DNA of 52,757 nucleotides from an uncultured Odoribacter sp. (GTDB lineage Bacteria > Bacteroidota > Bacteroidia > Bacteroidales > Marinifilaceae): NCBI GenBank assembly GCA_900544025.1, contig UQTM01000019.1:1-52757 (forward strand), given 5' to 3'. Below are positions 6,276-15,350 of the stretch, one piece after another (within the stretch, counting starts at the first letter, position 1; each line of letters begins with the position of its first letter). The notes beneath the pieces are model-generated. The model was not told the origin of the DNA, made no database searches, and saw only the letters and a list, made by a program, of their open reading frames with translations. The position numbers and the translations under genes were made by a program.

Positions 6276-8306
6276 ATGAACACGAGGTTTTATTTACCAT
6301 TGATTGCGCTGGCGGTTGCGGCGTCGGCTTGTAACAGTAAGAAGGAAGTCGTAGAGAACGGTGGAATCCAATTAGCTAATCTGGATACGACCGCAATGCC
6401 GGGAACCGATTTTTACCAGTATGCCTGCGGAGGCTGGATGAAAGCTCATCCGCTTACAGACGAGTATGCCCGTTTCGGATCGTTCGATTTACTGGCGGAA
6501 AATAACCGCGAGCAGTTGAAGGGATTGATCGAAGGTTTGGCTGCGCAAAAATCGGAGGAAGGAACTATTGCCCAAAAGATAGGCGATCTTTATAATCTGG
6601 CAATGGATAGCGTGAAATTGAATGCCGACGGAGTGGCTCCGATTCGCCCTGAATTGGAAAAGATTGCCGGAACATCGGCTGACGGTTTGGTTCAACTGAT
6701 TGCAGAAATGCGGCGCAGCGGTTTTTCTCCTTATTTTGGAGTGTATGTCGCGTCGGACGATACGAATAGTATGATGAATATCGTTCATATGTACCAAAGC
6801 GGATTGGGATTGGGCGACCGTGATTATTATTTGAACGATGATCCGCATACGAAGGAGATTCGTACAAAGTATGAAGAACATATAAGCAAAATGTTTCAGT
6901 TGGCGGGTTATAGCGAACCGGAAGCGCGTAAGGCAGCCGCCAATGTTATGAAGATAGAAACCGAGATTGCCGGGGCTTCTTACGAAAAAGTGAAATTACG
7001 CGATCCGCATGCTAATTATCACAAAATGACAGTAGAAGAATTATCGGATAAAATTCCCGGATTTGATTGGAAGGTATATTTTGCAACTATCGGATTGAAC
7101 GGATTACGGGAATTAAATGTCGGGCAACCGGAAATGGTGGCCAAAGCGGTGGAATTGCTGAATCGGGCAGATTTAGAGGCACAGAAAGATTATCTTTCCT
7201 GGAAAGTGATCGATGGAGCGGCTTCTTACCTGAGCGATGCTTTCGTTGCACAGAATTTTGAATTCTATGGAAAAGTGCTTTCCGGTACCAAAGAAATGAA
7301 ACCCCGCTGGAAAAGGGCGGTAGGAACCGTGGACGGAGTGATGGGCGAGGCTGTCGGGCAGATGTATGTGGAAAAGTATTTTCCGGCTGCCGCTAAAGAA
7401 CGCATGGTGAATTTAGTGGGGAATCTCCAGAAAGCTTTAGGCGAAAGAATACAGTCGCTGGCATGGATGAGTGAAGAAACAAAGGCTAAGGCATTGGAAA
7501 AATTATCCACGATTTATGTGAAAGTGGGTTATCCGGATAAATGGCGGGATTATTCGGCCCTGGAAATTAAGGATGATTCTTATTGGGCCAATATCGAGCG
7601 TTCCAATTTGTTCGATTTCGATTATATGTTGTCGAAAGCCGGCAAGCCGGTGGATAAGACCGAATGGCTCATGACCCCTCAGACGGTGAATGCTTATTAC
7701 AACCCGGCTACAAACGAAATATGTTTTCCTGCCGGAATTTTACAATATCCGTTTTTTGATATGAATGCCGACGATGCTTTCAATTATGGAGCGATCGGAG
7801 TGGTTATCGGTCACGAAATGACGCACGGTTTTGACGATCAGGGACGGCAATACGACAAAGAAGGTAATCTGAAAGATTGGTGGACTGCCGGGGATTCTAA
7901 GAATTTCGAGGAACGTGCAGAGGTATTGGTGAATTATTTCGACAGTATTCAGGTATTACCCGGTTTGCATGCCAACGGTCAGCTGACTTTGGGCGAGAAT
8001 ATTGCAGACCATGGCGGGTTGCAGGTGTCTTTCCAGGCGTTCAAAAATGCAACGGCAGGGAAAGAATTGGGTACGGTGGACGGTTTTACCCCGGAACAGC
8101 GTTTCTTTTTGGCCTATGCTAATGTGTGGGCCGGTAATATACGCGATGAGCAGATACGCCTGTTGACCAAAATGGATGTACATTCGTTGGGAAAATGGCG
8201 TGTAAATGCGGCTCTTCCTCACATCGGTGCATGGTATGACGCTTTTAACATACAGGAAGGAGATGCTTTGTATCTGAAACCGGAAGATAGGGCTTCTATC
8301 TGGTAA
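6276..8306 (+). CDS. pepO: M13 family zinc metallopeptidase lipoprotein (PepO/neprilysin-like)
   Basis: Secreted endopeptidase of the neprilysin family, 676 aa from the chosen start, usual length. The N-terminus MNTRFYLPLIALAVAASAC ends in a Cys followed by NSKKE, a lipoprotein signal, so the enzyme is probably membrane-anchored outside the cytoplasm. The zinc site is HEMTH (513-517) with the third ligand Glu574 in ENIAD. The substrate-positioning NAYYNP motif lies about 470 and the C-terminal ends near W. M13_N and M13 catalytic domains are both complete. An upstream frame from 6219 would begin at or before the transcription start. A strong terminator follows the stop. Confidence 0.92.
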   Translation: MNTRFYLPLIALAVAASACNSKKEVVENGGIQLANLDTTAMPGTDFYQYACGGWMKAHPLTDEYARFGSFDLLAENNREQLKGLIEGLAAQKSEEGTIAQKIGDLYNLAMDSVKLNADGVAPIRPELEKIAGTSADGLVQLIAEMRRSGFSPYFGVYVASDDTNSMMNIVHMYQSGLGLGDRDYYLNDDPHTKEIRTKYEEHISKMFQLAGYSEPEARKAAANVMKIETEIAGASYEKVKLRDPHANYHKMTVEELSDKIPGFDWKVYFATIGLNGLRELNVGQPEMVAKAVELLNRADLEAQKDYLSWKVIDGAASYLSDAFVAQNFEFYGKVLSGTKEMKPRWKRAVGTVDGVMGEAVGQMYVEKYFPAAAKERMVNLVGNLQKALGERIQSLAWMSEETKAKALEKLSTIYVKVGYPDKWRDYSALEIKDDSYWANIERSNLFDFDYMLSKAGKPVDKTEWLMTPQTVNAYYNPATNEICFPAGILQYPFFDMNADDAFNYGAIGVVIGHEMTHGFDDQGRQYDKEGNLKDWWTAGDSKNFEERAEVLVNYFDSIQVLPGLHANGQLTLGENIADHGGLQVSFQAFKNATAGKELGTVDGFTPEQRFFLAYANVWAGNIRDEQIRLLTKMDVHSLGKWRVNAALPHIGAWYDAFNIQEGDALYLKPEDRASIW

Positions 8307-8323
8307 TTTACAATAGAACGATA

Positions 8324-8360
8324 GAGGAGGGTAATTGCTAAAGCGGTTACCCTCTTTTTA
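8324..8360 (+). terminator. Intrinsic terminator of the M13 peptidase gene
   Basis: Stem AGGGTAA/TTACCCT (8328-8334 and 8347-8353), extended inward by wobble pairs, followed by a run of T from 8355. Confidence 0.8.
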
Positions 8361-8600
8361 TTTATCATTTCTACTCATATCCTTGAGATTACCGAACAGT
8401 TACAAGCGTTTCCCACGATAGATTTCCGGTATTTCGAGGTTATCATGCAAGAAGGAAAGCCTCGTTATACTTATAAGTTGCTATCCGGAGTTTCTCACGA
8501 ACGCATCGGCATGTATATTCTCAACCGGGAGAACGTCGTGGAAACGATCCGGAGGGCGGCTATCTGTGATACAATGAAAGTTGCGGACTCTGTTAAGTGA
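8361..8600 (+). pseudogene. 5'-deleted remnant of a MutS-family ATPase gene
   Basis: An open frame without a start codon, reading FIISTHILEITEQL, then DFRYFEVIMQEGKPRYTYKL, then SGVSHERIGMYILNRENVVE and a TGA at 8598-8600. Seen: STH followed by E, then Y-F, then YTYKL-x-GVS-x-x-R-G resembles the C-terminal part of the MutS ATPase domain (the conserved STH, and the region facing the partner ATP site) in MutS-like proteins of Bacteroidota. All upstream domains including Walker A are absent, since the frame starts directly after the terminator of the previous gene. Inference: a deletion removed the first part of the gene. It overlaps the antiporter stop by eight bases. Confidence 0.6.
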
Positions 8601-10656
8601 GATAGCGATTCCCCGTCATTCTGGCCTGTAAAGGATAAACCAATATAAAACTGTTATGAGTGAAGTATTTATCCAAATATCCGGCGATCCGGTTCATACT
8701 GGGTTGAAAAGAAATTTGGTCGCGTCGGCTAAAGATAATCCATAGATTATCGTCTTTTTTGATGTCGCGGAATACAATCAGGAAATCTTCCCAGTCGGTG
8801 AATTCGATATATTCAGGAGCATTGCTCTGTTTGGCAAGCAGAACTTTCAGGCGTTCGATGGTCGCGCGCGACCCATAAAAAATTCCTTTTGAACCTGTGT
8901 TTTGAAGGGTATTGCCGATTCGTGTCACCCATTGTACGAATCCGGCTTCCTTTTCCGCTTTTTCCGGGATAACCACCAAATGGCGCTTCATGGTAGAAAG
9001 GGGTTGTACAGGTTTGTAAATCAATGTAGTGACATCGCTGTGGTTTAGAATATCTTCCGTTATTCTTCCCAGGAAAGAATTAGAAATGCCTTTTTCTTTA
9101 TGTAATCCCAATATCAGGTCGGAAATCTGGTGTTCCAAAATGACGCTGAGGATTGCATTAGGCACATTAAGATCGTATCTTAATAGTTCTTGCATATTGG
9201 TGTCGGTTGCTGCTGCCGTAAGCACCGCATTTTCTAATAATTTCCGGGATTTTTTCAGTTTATGCTCATCGTTGGACTGGTTGTCCATGACGTTTAAGGC
9301 ATATAAATTCCGAAGGTTGTTTTTCGATTTGATAGCGAGGCTAAGGTTTACTAATTCTTCTGCCGTTTCCTCGTTGCTGATGGGAATTAGTATTCGTTCC
9401 TGTGTGTTCTCGTTGGTGTCGTCCGTATCGGAAGTCTGGACGGCAGCCAGATTATGCGCACCTTTCTGGGCGGCAAAAGAAGCGATGGTACAAGTGACGA
9501 GAATCATTAAGATCGTTCCGTTCAATACGCTTTCATTCAATAGGCGTATGGGCTGACCTTCGGGTGTCTGTCCTAAAATGACATTATAGCCTACCATTAC
9601 GGCTGCTAGGGTTGCGGCTGCCTGTGCATTGCTCAATCCGAAAATGATCCGTCTTTGATCGACGGACAGACGGAATGTTTTTTGGGTAAGCCATGCGGCA
9701 AGGTATTTGGCCAATGTCGCCACTATAATCATGATGATGCCCACTTTAATCGTTTCAAAGCTATTGAAAAAGGCTTTGTAATCGATCAGCATGCCGACCC
9801 CGATCAGGAAGAAGGGGATGAAAATAGCATTACCGATAAATTCAACCCGGTGCATCAGGGGAGAAGTGTGAGGGATCAGCCGGTTAAGAGCCAGTCCCGC
9901 TAAAAACGATCCGAAAATGGCTCCCAATCCCGCCAGTTCGGCCAGGTAAGCTCCTGAAAATACCATGACCAGCACGAATATGTATTGCGAAATACTGTCC
10001 TGCACCCGTTTAAAGAACCAGCGCCCGATTAGCGGGAATACAAGTACGACGAAAGTGGCGAAGGCTATTACGGATAAGCTGAGATTTGTCCAAAAATGAT
10101 CACCTGTCTGTCCGGTCGCCATGCCTACGATGATCGTTAAAACAAGTAACGCCAATGTATCGGTGATCATGGTTCCCCCGACCGTGATACTGACGGATTT
10201 ATCCTTACTGATCCCTAATTTACTGATGATCGGGTAGGCGAGTAAGGTATGGGAGGCAAACATACTGGCCAACAATATGGAGGTTTCCATGCTGAAATTG
10301 AGCAGGTAAAGGCCCGCTATCATACCTAACCCCATGGGAATTAAAAAAGTGTACATACCGAACACCAGGCTGCGACCGCTATTTTTTTTGAAGTCGCCCA
10401 TATCTATTTCCAATCCTGCCAGGAACATGATGTATAAAAGTCCCGCCGTACCGGAAAGGATAATACTACTGTCCCGTAATACCAGATTTAGTCCGTTGGG
10501 GCCGATTACTGCCCCTGCAATGATCAGGCCTAACAAGTGAGGTATTTTCAGTTTGTTCAGCAGCAAGGGAGCGGCAAGGATAATAATAAGAATCAACAAA
10601 AATTTTAAAACCGGATCGGTCAGCGGCAGGGTATGTGAAACTGCTAAGGTAAGCAT
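8593..10656 (-). CDS. CPA2 family cation:proton antiporter with C-terminal USP-like domain
   Basis: Membrane antiporter exchanging Na+ or K+ for H+ (KefB/NapA-like). Residues 1-400 hold about 12 hydrophobic segments with LLGLIIAGAVIGPNGL, FLAGLEIDM and GAIFGSFLAGLALNRL, the ion-path motifs of CPA2 proteins. After a linker rich in D/T/N (about 415-425) the cytosolic part (about 430-687) contains alternating beta-alpha stretches such as ERILIPISNEETAEELVNLS and SDLILGLHKEKGISNSFLGR, resembling a universal-stress-protein fold, perhaps two copies. No TrkA-N domain is seen. A minus-strand TATCTTTG box lies at 10720-10727. An internal segment is copied upstream of the gene (10764-10801). Confidence 0.88.
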   Translation of the reverse strand: MLTLAVSHTLPLTDPVLKFLLILIIILAAPLLLNKLKIPHLLGLIIAGAVIGPNGLNLVLRDSSIILSGTAGLLYIMFLAGLEIDMGDFKKNSGRSLVFGMYTFLIPMGLGMIAGLYLLNFSMETSILLASMFASHTLLAYPIISKLGISKDKSVSITVGGTMITDTLALLVLTIIVGMATGQTGDHFWTNLSLSVIAFATFVVLVFPLIGRWFFKRVQDSISQYIFVLVMVFSGAYLAELAGLGAIFGSFLAGLALNRLIPHTSPLMHRVEFIGNAIFIPFFLIGVGMLIDYKAFFNSFETIKVGIIMIIVATLAKYLAAWLTQKTFRLSVDQRRIIFGLSNAQAAATLAAVMVGYNVILGQTPEGQPIRLLNESVLNGTILMILVTCTIASFAAQKGAHNLAAVQTSDTDDTNENTQERILIPISNEETAEELVNLSLAIKSKNNLRNLYALNVMDNQSNDEHKLKKSRKLLENAVLTAAATDTNMQELLRYDLNVPNAILSVILEHQISDLILGLHKEKGISNSFLGRITEDILNHSDVTTLIYKPVQPLSTMKRHLVVIPEKAEKEAGFVQWVTRIGNTLQNTGSKGIFYGSRATIERLKVLLAKQSNAPEYIEFTDWEDFLIVFRDIKKDDNLWIIFSRRDQISFQPSMNRIAGYLDKYFTHNSFILVYPLQARMTGNRYLT
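10009..10046 (+). repeat. 38-bp direct repeat, copy inside the antiporter gene
   Basis: Matches 10764-10801 at 37 of 38 positions in the same orientation. This copy is coding sequence of the antiporter. Confidence 0.85.
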
Positions 10657-10719
10657 AATTTAATTTTTTGAAATATACGTATTTTTCTCTCGTAAAAGTT
10701 ACATTTTGGAGAGGTTGAA

Positions 10720-10727
10720 CAAAGATA
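10720..10727 (-). promoter_or_regulatory. Promoter -7 box of the antiporter gene (TATCTTTG)
   Basis: TAnnTTTG match on the minus strand, about 60-70 bases before the ATG at 10656. Confidence 0.55.
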
Positions 10728-10763
10728 GTAAAAGATTTATTCAGTGTGCAGCGAACTTTGGAA

Positions 10764-10801
10764 TTTAAAGAACCAGCGCCAGATTAGCGGGAATACAAGT
10801 A
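10764..10801 (+). repeat. 38-bp direct repeat, intergenic copy of antiporter coding sequence
   Basis: 37 of 38 bases match 10009-10046. It lies in the non-coding stretch between the antiporter promoter and the DUF3810 gene. Flanking sequence on either side shows no further similarity to the antiporter gene. Confidence 0.85.
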
Positions 10802-10930
10802 GTGCGTGTTTCGGGAAATGGGGAAAAAATATAAAGAGAAAAGCCTGTGGCAAGATGTCCGGACATTGGAAAATTTAGGTGTGCTTTTTCAAAAATAAAA
10901 AATATTGCGATATTTGTTGAAAACAGAATT

Positions 10931-12034
10931 ATGAAAATACGATCGAGGTATATCCGTTACGGTGTGTTGGCGGGATTGGTTTTGGCTACTTTTGTATTTC
11001 GCTGGCTGCCCGGATTGAGCGAAGGGTATGCCCTTCATTGTTATCCCTACCTGTCGGCGGTTTTGTCGGCTTTCTCTGCTTTGTTTTCTTTTTCCGTGGG
11101 AGATTGTTTTATTGTGTTGGGAATAGGGTGGATCGTCGGAAATTTGGTCTATGTGCTTTGGAAGAGGCAAAATGTGAAGCGGGTTTTACTAAGAACGTTA
11201 GAATTTTGTGTGTGGATATACGTGTGGTTTTATTTTGCCTGGGGAATTAATTATTTCCGTTTCCCGTTTTATGAACGGGCAGGGATCGAGCATGCCCGGT
11301 ACAATGAAGAAGATTTCCGGGTATTTTTAAAGGATTACGTGAGAGGACTGGACAGTTCTTATGTTTTGGCGGGCGATACGTTGGCGGGGTGGTATCTGGA
11401 GCCGTTCCGGCATTCCGCTTTTATCGATTCCCTGAATATAGAGCGAACGGTCGGAGCGGGTTACCGCGAGATCGCTCCGCGTTTTGGATTGGTTCGGACC
11501 CGAAAGGATTTAAAGGCTAAACCGATGTTATGGAGCCGGGGGATGTCGAGGGTGGGAGTCAGCGGGTACATGGGTCCGTTTTTTTCGGAATTTAATATAA
11601 ACAGCGAGGAATTGAGTGTGGAATATCCTTTCACTTATGCACACGAACTGGCGCATCGGTTGGGGATAGCCGGTGAGGCCGAAGCGAATTTATACGCTTA
11701 TTGGGTTTGTAGCCATTCGGATGTGCCTGAGGTACGCTTTAGCGGATATTTTTCCATTTTAGGCTATGTGATGGGGAATGCCAGGCAATTATTGACAGAA
11801 GACGAGTATGTGGAATTATATAAAGGTATTCGTCCCGGAATCATCAGTTTGTATATGGTACACCGCAATTATTGGCGTGGGAAATATAATCCGCAGGTGG
11901 GTAAGGTGCAAAATAAAGTGTATAATGCTTATCTGAAAGCCAACCGGGTGGAGAGCGGAACAAAGAATTATTCGGAGATGGTCGGGTTATTGGTGTCGTT
12001 ATGGGAAAGCGAAAAAGAAAAGAGGGAATTTTAA
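10931..12034 (+). CDS. DUF3810 domain membrane protein (putative zinc metallopeptidase)
   Basis: A 367-aa membrane protein of the DUF3810 family, widespread and functionally uncharacterised in Bacteroidota and Firmicutes. Three hydrophobic segments occupy the first 105 residues (YGVLAGLVLATFVFRWL, then FSVGDCFIVLGIGWIVGN, then VWIYVWFYFAWGI). The C-terminal part carries HELAH with a downstream Glu in GEAEANLYAYW, a gluzincin-like zinc site, so peptidase activity is likely though unproven. The ATG at 10931 begins MKIRSRY and suits the membrane N-terminus; a longer frame from 10847 has no support. Its stop codon lies inside the downstream terminator stem. Confidence 0.85.
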   Translation: MKIRSRYIRYGVLAGLVLATFVFRWLPGLSEGYALHCYPYLSAVLSAFSALFSFSVGDCFIVLGIGWIVGNLVYVLWKRQNVKRVLLRTLEFCVWIYVWFYFAWGINYFRFPFYERAGIEHARYNEEDFRVFLKDYVRGLDSSYVLAGDTLAGWYLEPFRHSAFIDSLNIERTVGAGYREIAPRFGLVRTRKDLKAKPMLWSRGMSRVGVSGYMGPFFSEFNINSEELSVEYPFTYAHELAHRLGIAGEAEANLYAYWVCSHSDVPEVRFSGYFSILGYVMGNARQLLTEDEYVELYKGIRPGIISLYMVHRNYWRGKYNPQVGKVQNKVYNAYLKANRVESGTKNYSEMVGLLVSLWESEKEKREF

Positions 12035-12047
12035 AATTCCCTCTTTC
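12018..12047. terminator. Bidirectional terminator between DUF3810 gene and cytochrome c peroxidase gene
   Basis: A perfect palindrome centred at 12032/12033 (at least 12022-12043, extending to 12019-12046) flanked by an A run on the left and a T run on the right. It serves both convergent genes. The DUF3810 stop codon (12032-12034) is at the centre of the stem. Confidence 0.8.
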
Positions 12048-12052
12048 TTATA

Positions 12053-13423
12053 TCAGTTCTTCATGTATTTGTTTTCTCCGGTCAGGGTGTTCATAAAAGC
12101 GACAAGCAATTCGACATCCGGGTCGGGAAGTGTTTTACCGGTTTGATACTTCAGCATTGCCTGGGTTGCATCCTGAAGAGTCAGGGCACTCCCGTCGTGC
12201 AGGTAAGGAGCTGTCAGGGCTACGTTCCGCAGAGTGGGAGTTTTAAATCTCTGGAAGTCCGTAGAATCTTTGGTCAGGTTAAAATGGCCGTAATCTTTGT
12301 TATCGTGCAAAGGAGTGCCGCGATCTTTGAAATAATCGGCAACGATACCCATATATTCGAATGATTGCCCGCCCATATTCACTCCCGAGTGGCAGGTCGC
12401 GCAGTTATTGGTTTTAAAAAGTTCATAACCCTTGATCTCCTCGTCGGTCAAAACTCCTTTTTCTCCCTTTAAATAACGGTCGAAACGGCAGTTCGGCGTG
12501 AGCAGGGTCTTTTCGAATTCTGCGATGGCATCGGTTATCGTCTGTTCCGTGATTCCTTCCGTATAGATAGCGGCAAATTCTGCAAACATTTCTTTGTCAT
12601 CTTTCAGTTTACCTGTGATTTGCTCCCAGTTGGATCCCATTTCCAAAGCATCCAATGGAGGTCCGCCCGCTTGCACCTGTAAATCTTTTGCCCGGCCATC
12701 CCAGAATTGTCCTGCGCCGTTTAATGCAGCATTATATACGGTTGGGGCGTTGATACCTCCGATTTGACCGTATATTCCTTTGGAAGTCCGCAATCCATCG
12801 ACTCCCGCTTTATCTAAAGGGTGGCAGGTGGCACAAGATACCGTGTTGTCGGCTGAAATTCTTGTGTCGTGGTAGAGTTTGAATCCTAAAGCTACTTTCG
12901 CCGGATCGACGGGGATCGAATCCATAACAGGTTGTATGGGCTCGTGAGCGAATTCTTCGGCAGCCAGTCCGGTGGCGTAATGCTGGCTCCTTACTTCCTG
13001 TATCCAGCGTTTCAATACCTCTTTTTCCCGGCTATTGAACGAATTGCCCCAATGTATGACGGTGTATTTGAGTACGGGCATAGATTCGTTGATCATACTT
13101 TGCTCGATCTTAGCCAGATCGACTTCTGAAATCTTGGTTCCTTTTTCCAGCGCCTGGCATACTTTTTCCAAATCGATATAGCGATTCCCTTTGTGCATAT
13201 CTTCTTTCACCAATCCTTTCGCAATAGGGAATTTACCGTAGAAGGGCATGGGAGCATTGGGTGAATGGCAATCCAGGCAACCATTATTGGTCAGAATGGC
13301 TTTTACCTGCGCATTCAATTGTCCTTCCGGAATTGTTTTCCGAAAGTTAAACCGGTAGATAGCATAAGCCGAGACTCCTACAATGAGGATCAGCAATACC
13401 ATTAACATTTTTCTTCTTTTCAT
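12053..13423 (-). CDS. Three-heme cytochrome c peroxidase (YhjA/MauG-like)
   Basis: Periplasmic peroxidase reducing H2O2 with electrons from the quinol/cytochrome pool. One N-terminal membrane anchor (about 6-24) holds the protein to the membrane. Three CxxCH heme sites are visible: CLDCH near residue 49 in an N-terminal heme-binding domain, CATCH near 200, and CATCH near 344 in the two-heme CcpA core. Conserved core pieces include GGINAPTVYNAALN, FWDGRAKDLQ, and FKTPTLRNVALTAPYLHDG. The extra N-terminal heme makes it resemble the E. coli YhjA class rather than the soluble di-heme CcpA. At 456 aa the length fits. Confidence 0.9.
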   Translation of the reverse strand: MKRRKMLMVLLILIVGVSAYAIYRFNFRKTIPEGQLNAQVKAILTNNGCLDCHSPNAPMPFYGKFPIAKGLVKEDMHKGNRYIDLEKVCQALEKGTKISEVDLAKIEQSMINESMPVLKYTVIHWGNSFNSREKEVLKRWIQEVRSQHYATGLAAEEFAHEPIQPVMDSIPVDPAKVALGFKLYHDTRISADNTVSCATCHPLDKAGVDGLRTSKGIYGQIGGINAPTVYNAALNGAGQFWDGRAKDLQVQAGGPPLDALEMGSNWEQITGKLKDDKEMFAEFAAIYTEGITEQTITDAIAEFEKTLLTPNCRFDRYLKGEKGVLTDEEIKGYELFKTNNCATCHSGVNMGGQSFEYMGIVADYFKDRGTPLHDNKDYGHFNLTKDSTDFQRFKTPTLRNVALTAPYLHDGSALTLQDATQAMLKYQTGKTLPDPDVELLVAFMNTLTGENKYMKN

Positions 13424-13593
13424 AGACTTTTATTTTAAACTTGATTCGATTTCAATTTTTATTGTAAAGGACATGTAATCTTTACCCCGTGTGAATTTTT
13501 GTGCAAAAAAAATAAAAATATACCTATGAAAAACGTCTTTAAAAGTTTTCTGACATATTATTTATCTATTGGCTAATAAATAATATCGATATA

Positions 13594-14196
13594 TTAAAGA
13601 ACGATCTTCGAAATTTCAATCGCTATGTGGTCTTCCAGGCCAATCATGGCATTGATGATATGGAGGGACCGGAAGTAAGAAAGATCGTTTATCGAGATGT
13701 TTTTTGGGGTTAAAATGCCCTGGGATATAAGGAGCCGGCGTTGGGTCCCGTTGAGCAGGAAAGTAGAAGGGGTAACGTAGCCGGCACCGTCGAAAAGGGC
13801 GACATTGCTATAACTGGTGTCTGTGATTTTTCCGTGACGGGTAATCAATATATCGTCACAATCGCCTTTTAGAGCAAGGAGATCGTGAAGAGCTTGCCGG
13901 TCGGCATATTTTAAATGGTAATCGATTTGATTTCCTTCCACTATTTTTAGGGAATGAATCGGGCGTAGGACATACGGGGTAAATTCGATTTTTTGGATTT
14001 GTGTATCGTATTCGATGCGGCATTTCACAACACCATGCCTGTACGCTATGGGAATGAGGTCCTCCGGCAGGTGGAATGCGTTACGCATCCCGAAAACTTC
14101 CCTGACCGTTTGCTCCATACGCCGGAGATGTTCGGAAACATGGATGAAACGACCGTCGTGTACTTTTATGGTTTCTATGAAAAGCGGTATATTCAT
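13594..14196 (-). CDS. pabC: Aminotransferase class IV, probable aminodeoxychorismate lyase
   Basis: PLP enzyme of fold type IV. Coupled to pabB it most likely converts 4-amino-4-deoxychorismate to p-aminobenzoate and pyruvate in folate synthesis. The protein is 200 aa, short for the family (about 250-280), as in many Bacteroidota pabB partners. Lys in HLKYADRQAL (about 95) is the candidate Schiff-base lysine; ITDTSYSNVALF and PSTFLLNGTQRRLLI carry the phosphate-binding and T-R motifs. Its ATG overlaps the pabB stop by four bases (ATGA), showing translational coupling. Confidence 0.85.
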   Translation of the reverse strand: MNIPLFIETIKVHDGRFIHVSEHLRRMEQTVREVFGMRNAFHLPEDLIPIAYRHGVVKCRIEYDTQIQKIEFTPYVLRPIHSLKIVEGNQIDYHLKYADRQALHDLLALKGDCDDILITRHGKITDTSYSNVALFDGAGYVTPSTFLLNGTQRRLLISQGILTPKNISINDLSYFRSLHIINAMIGLEDHIAIEISKIVL

Positions 14197-15182
14197 AAGG
14201 ATCGAGATATAGGAAGATATATTTTTTGCAAAATTTCGCGGTATTCTTCTTCCGGCTTGCTTTGTGCCGTGATTCCGCCCCCGCTTCTGAAATAATAATT
14301 TTCGCCTTCTTTTTCGATGTAGCGAATCATAACCGCACTATCCAGATTTTCTCCATCGAAATAGCCGAAAATTCCGGTGTAAAATCCCCTGGGCTGTCTT
14401 TCCGCCTTCCGGATCAGGGCGATGGTGGCAGGTTTGGGCGCACCGGAAATCGATCCGGCAGGTAAGAGTTTGAATATCGTATCTCCCAATCGGGAAAGAT
14501 AATCGCCGGGCAACCGGCCTGTGATTTCAGAGCTGGTTTGTAAGATTTCTCCCTGAAAAGTTTTTATTTTTTCGATATACCGGAAACGTTCCACTTGAAC
14601 CTGTGTTGCTATGGTGCTGATATCGTTACGAATCAGATCTACGATCGTGTTGTGTTCGCATTGTTCTTTGAGATTGAGCAATAATAGCCGTTCCGCTCCG
14701 GGGATTGTGGCATCGATTGTTCCTTTCATGGGATAGGAATATATTTTACCGTTTTCGATACGGACAAAACATTCCGGGGAAAAACAGACTAAAGTTTCAG
14801 GTATCAGTAGTTTATAACGGGCCTCGCTGTGAATGAAAATTTGCTCTAAAGATAAAGAGGTGCATATCGGTGTTCTTTCGGTCAGATTGGTTAGAAAACT
14901 GTTTCCGTGCATCAATCCTTCGTGTACGATCTGAAATTTCTTTTTGTAACCCGGATAATCGGGATGAAGGATATCGAGGCCGGGCGTATCGCCCGGCATA
15001 GGGAACCGTCTTTTTTTCAGATTAGTGGTACCGCTCACCGCAAAGAGAATTTCGGAATGTTCCAGCGGATACTCGATGAGGAAACCTTCGGACATTTCGA
15101 AATTAATTCCGAAAAGAAAAGGTATCCTCGCTTTACCGCATCGGTTCATGTGATCCCGGATTATTTCAGCTTTTCTTATCAT
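14193..15182 (-). CDS. pabB: Aminodeoxychorismate synthase component I
   Basis: Chorismate-utilising enzyme forming aminodeoxychorismate with a glutamine amidotransferase partner, in folate synthesis. Family motifs: PMKGTIDA (near 170), DLIRNDIS, LPAGSISGAPKPATI and FYTGIFGYFDG, ending with RSGGGITAQSKPEEEY. At 329 aa it has only the catalytic chorismate-binding region. The start at 15182 (MIRKAEIIRDHMN) is chosen because the TACTTTTG box at 15188-15195 sits just before it; a further upstream ATG at 15221 would precede the promoter. No pabA is adjacent; amidotransferase must be encoded elsewhere. Confidence 0.9.
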   Translation of the reverse strand: MIRKAEIIRDHMNRCGKARIPFLFGINFEMSEGFLIEYPLEHSEILFAVSGTTNLKKRRFPMPGDTPGLDILHPDYPGYKKKFQIVHEGLMHGNSFLTNLTERTPICTSLSLEQIFIHSEARYKLLIPETLVCFSPECFVRIENGKIYSYPMKGTIDATIPGAERLLLLNLKEQCEHNTIVDLIRNDISTIATQVQVERFRYIEKIKTFQGEILQTSSEITGRLPGDYLSRLGDTIFKLLPAGSISGAPKPATIALIRKAERQPRGFYTGIFGYFDGENLDSAVMIRYIEKEGENYYFRSGGGITAQSKPEEEYREILQKIYLPISRSL

Positions 15183-15187
15183 GTGTG

Positions 15188-15195
15188 CAAAAGTA
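15188..15195 (-). promoter_or_regulatory. Promoter -7 box of pabB (TACTTTTG)
   Basis: TAnnTTTG match whose last base is only five bases from the pabB ATG, which predicts a nearly leaderless transcript. Confidence 0.5.
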
Positions 15196-15321
15196 TAAAA
15201 GTCGTTGTAGATAACCTTCAAAGAAGTTTATAAATTGAAGAATTTTAGCGAAGGTAAAAGAGGGGAAAATGAGAATTTAAAAAAAGAATTTTACAAAATT
15301 AAAGAATTCGTCAAAAATTGA

Positions 15322-15329
15322 TAATTTTG
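15322..15329 (+). promoter_or_regulatory. Promoter -7 box of the TRIC channel gene (TAATTTTG)
   Basis: TAnnTTTG match 21 bases before the ATG at 15351. Confidence 0.65.
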
Positions 15330-15350
15330 CACCTCAAAATTTGAAGGAGT

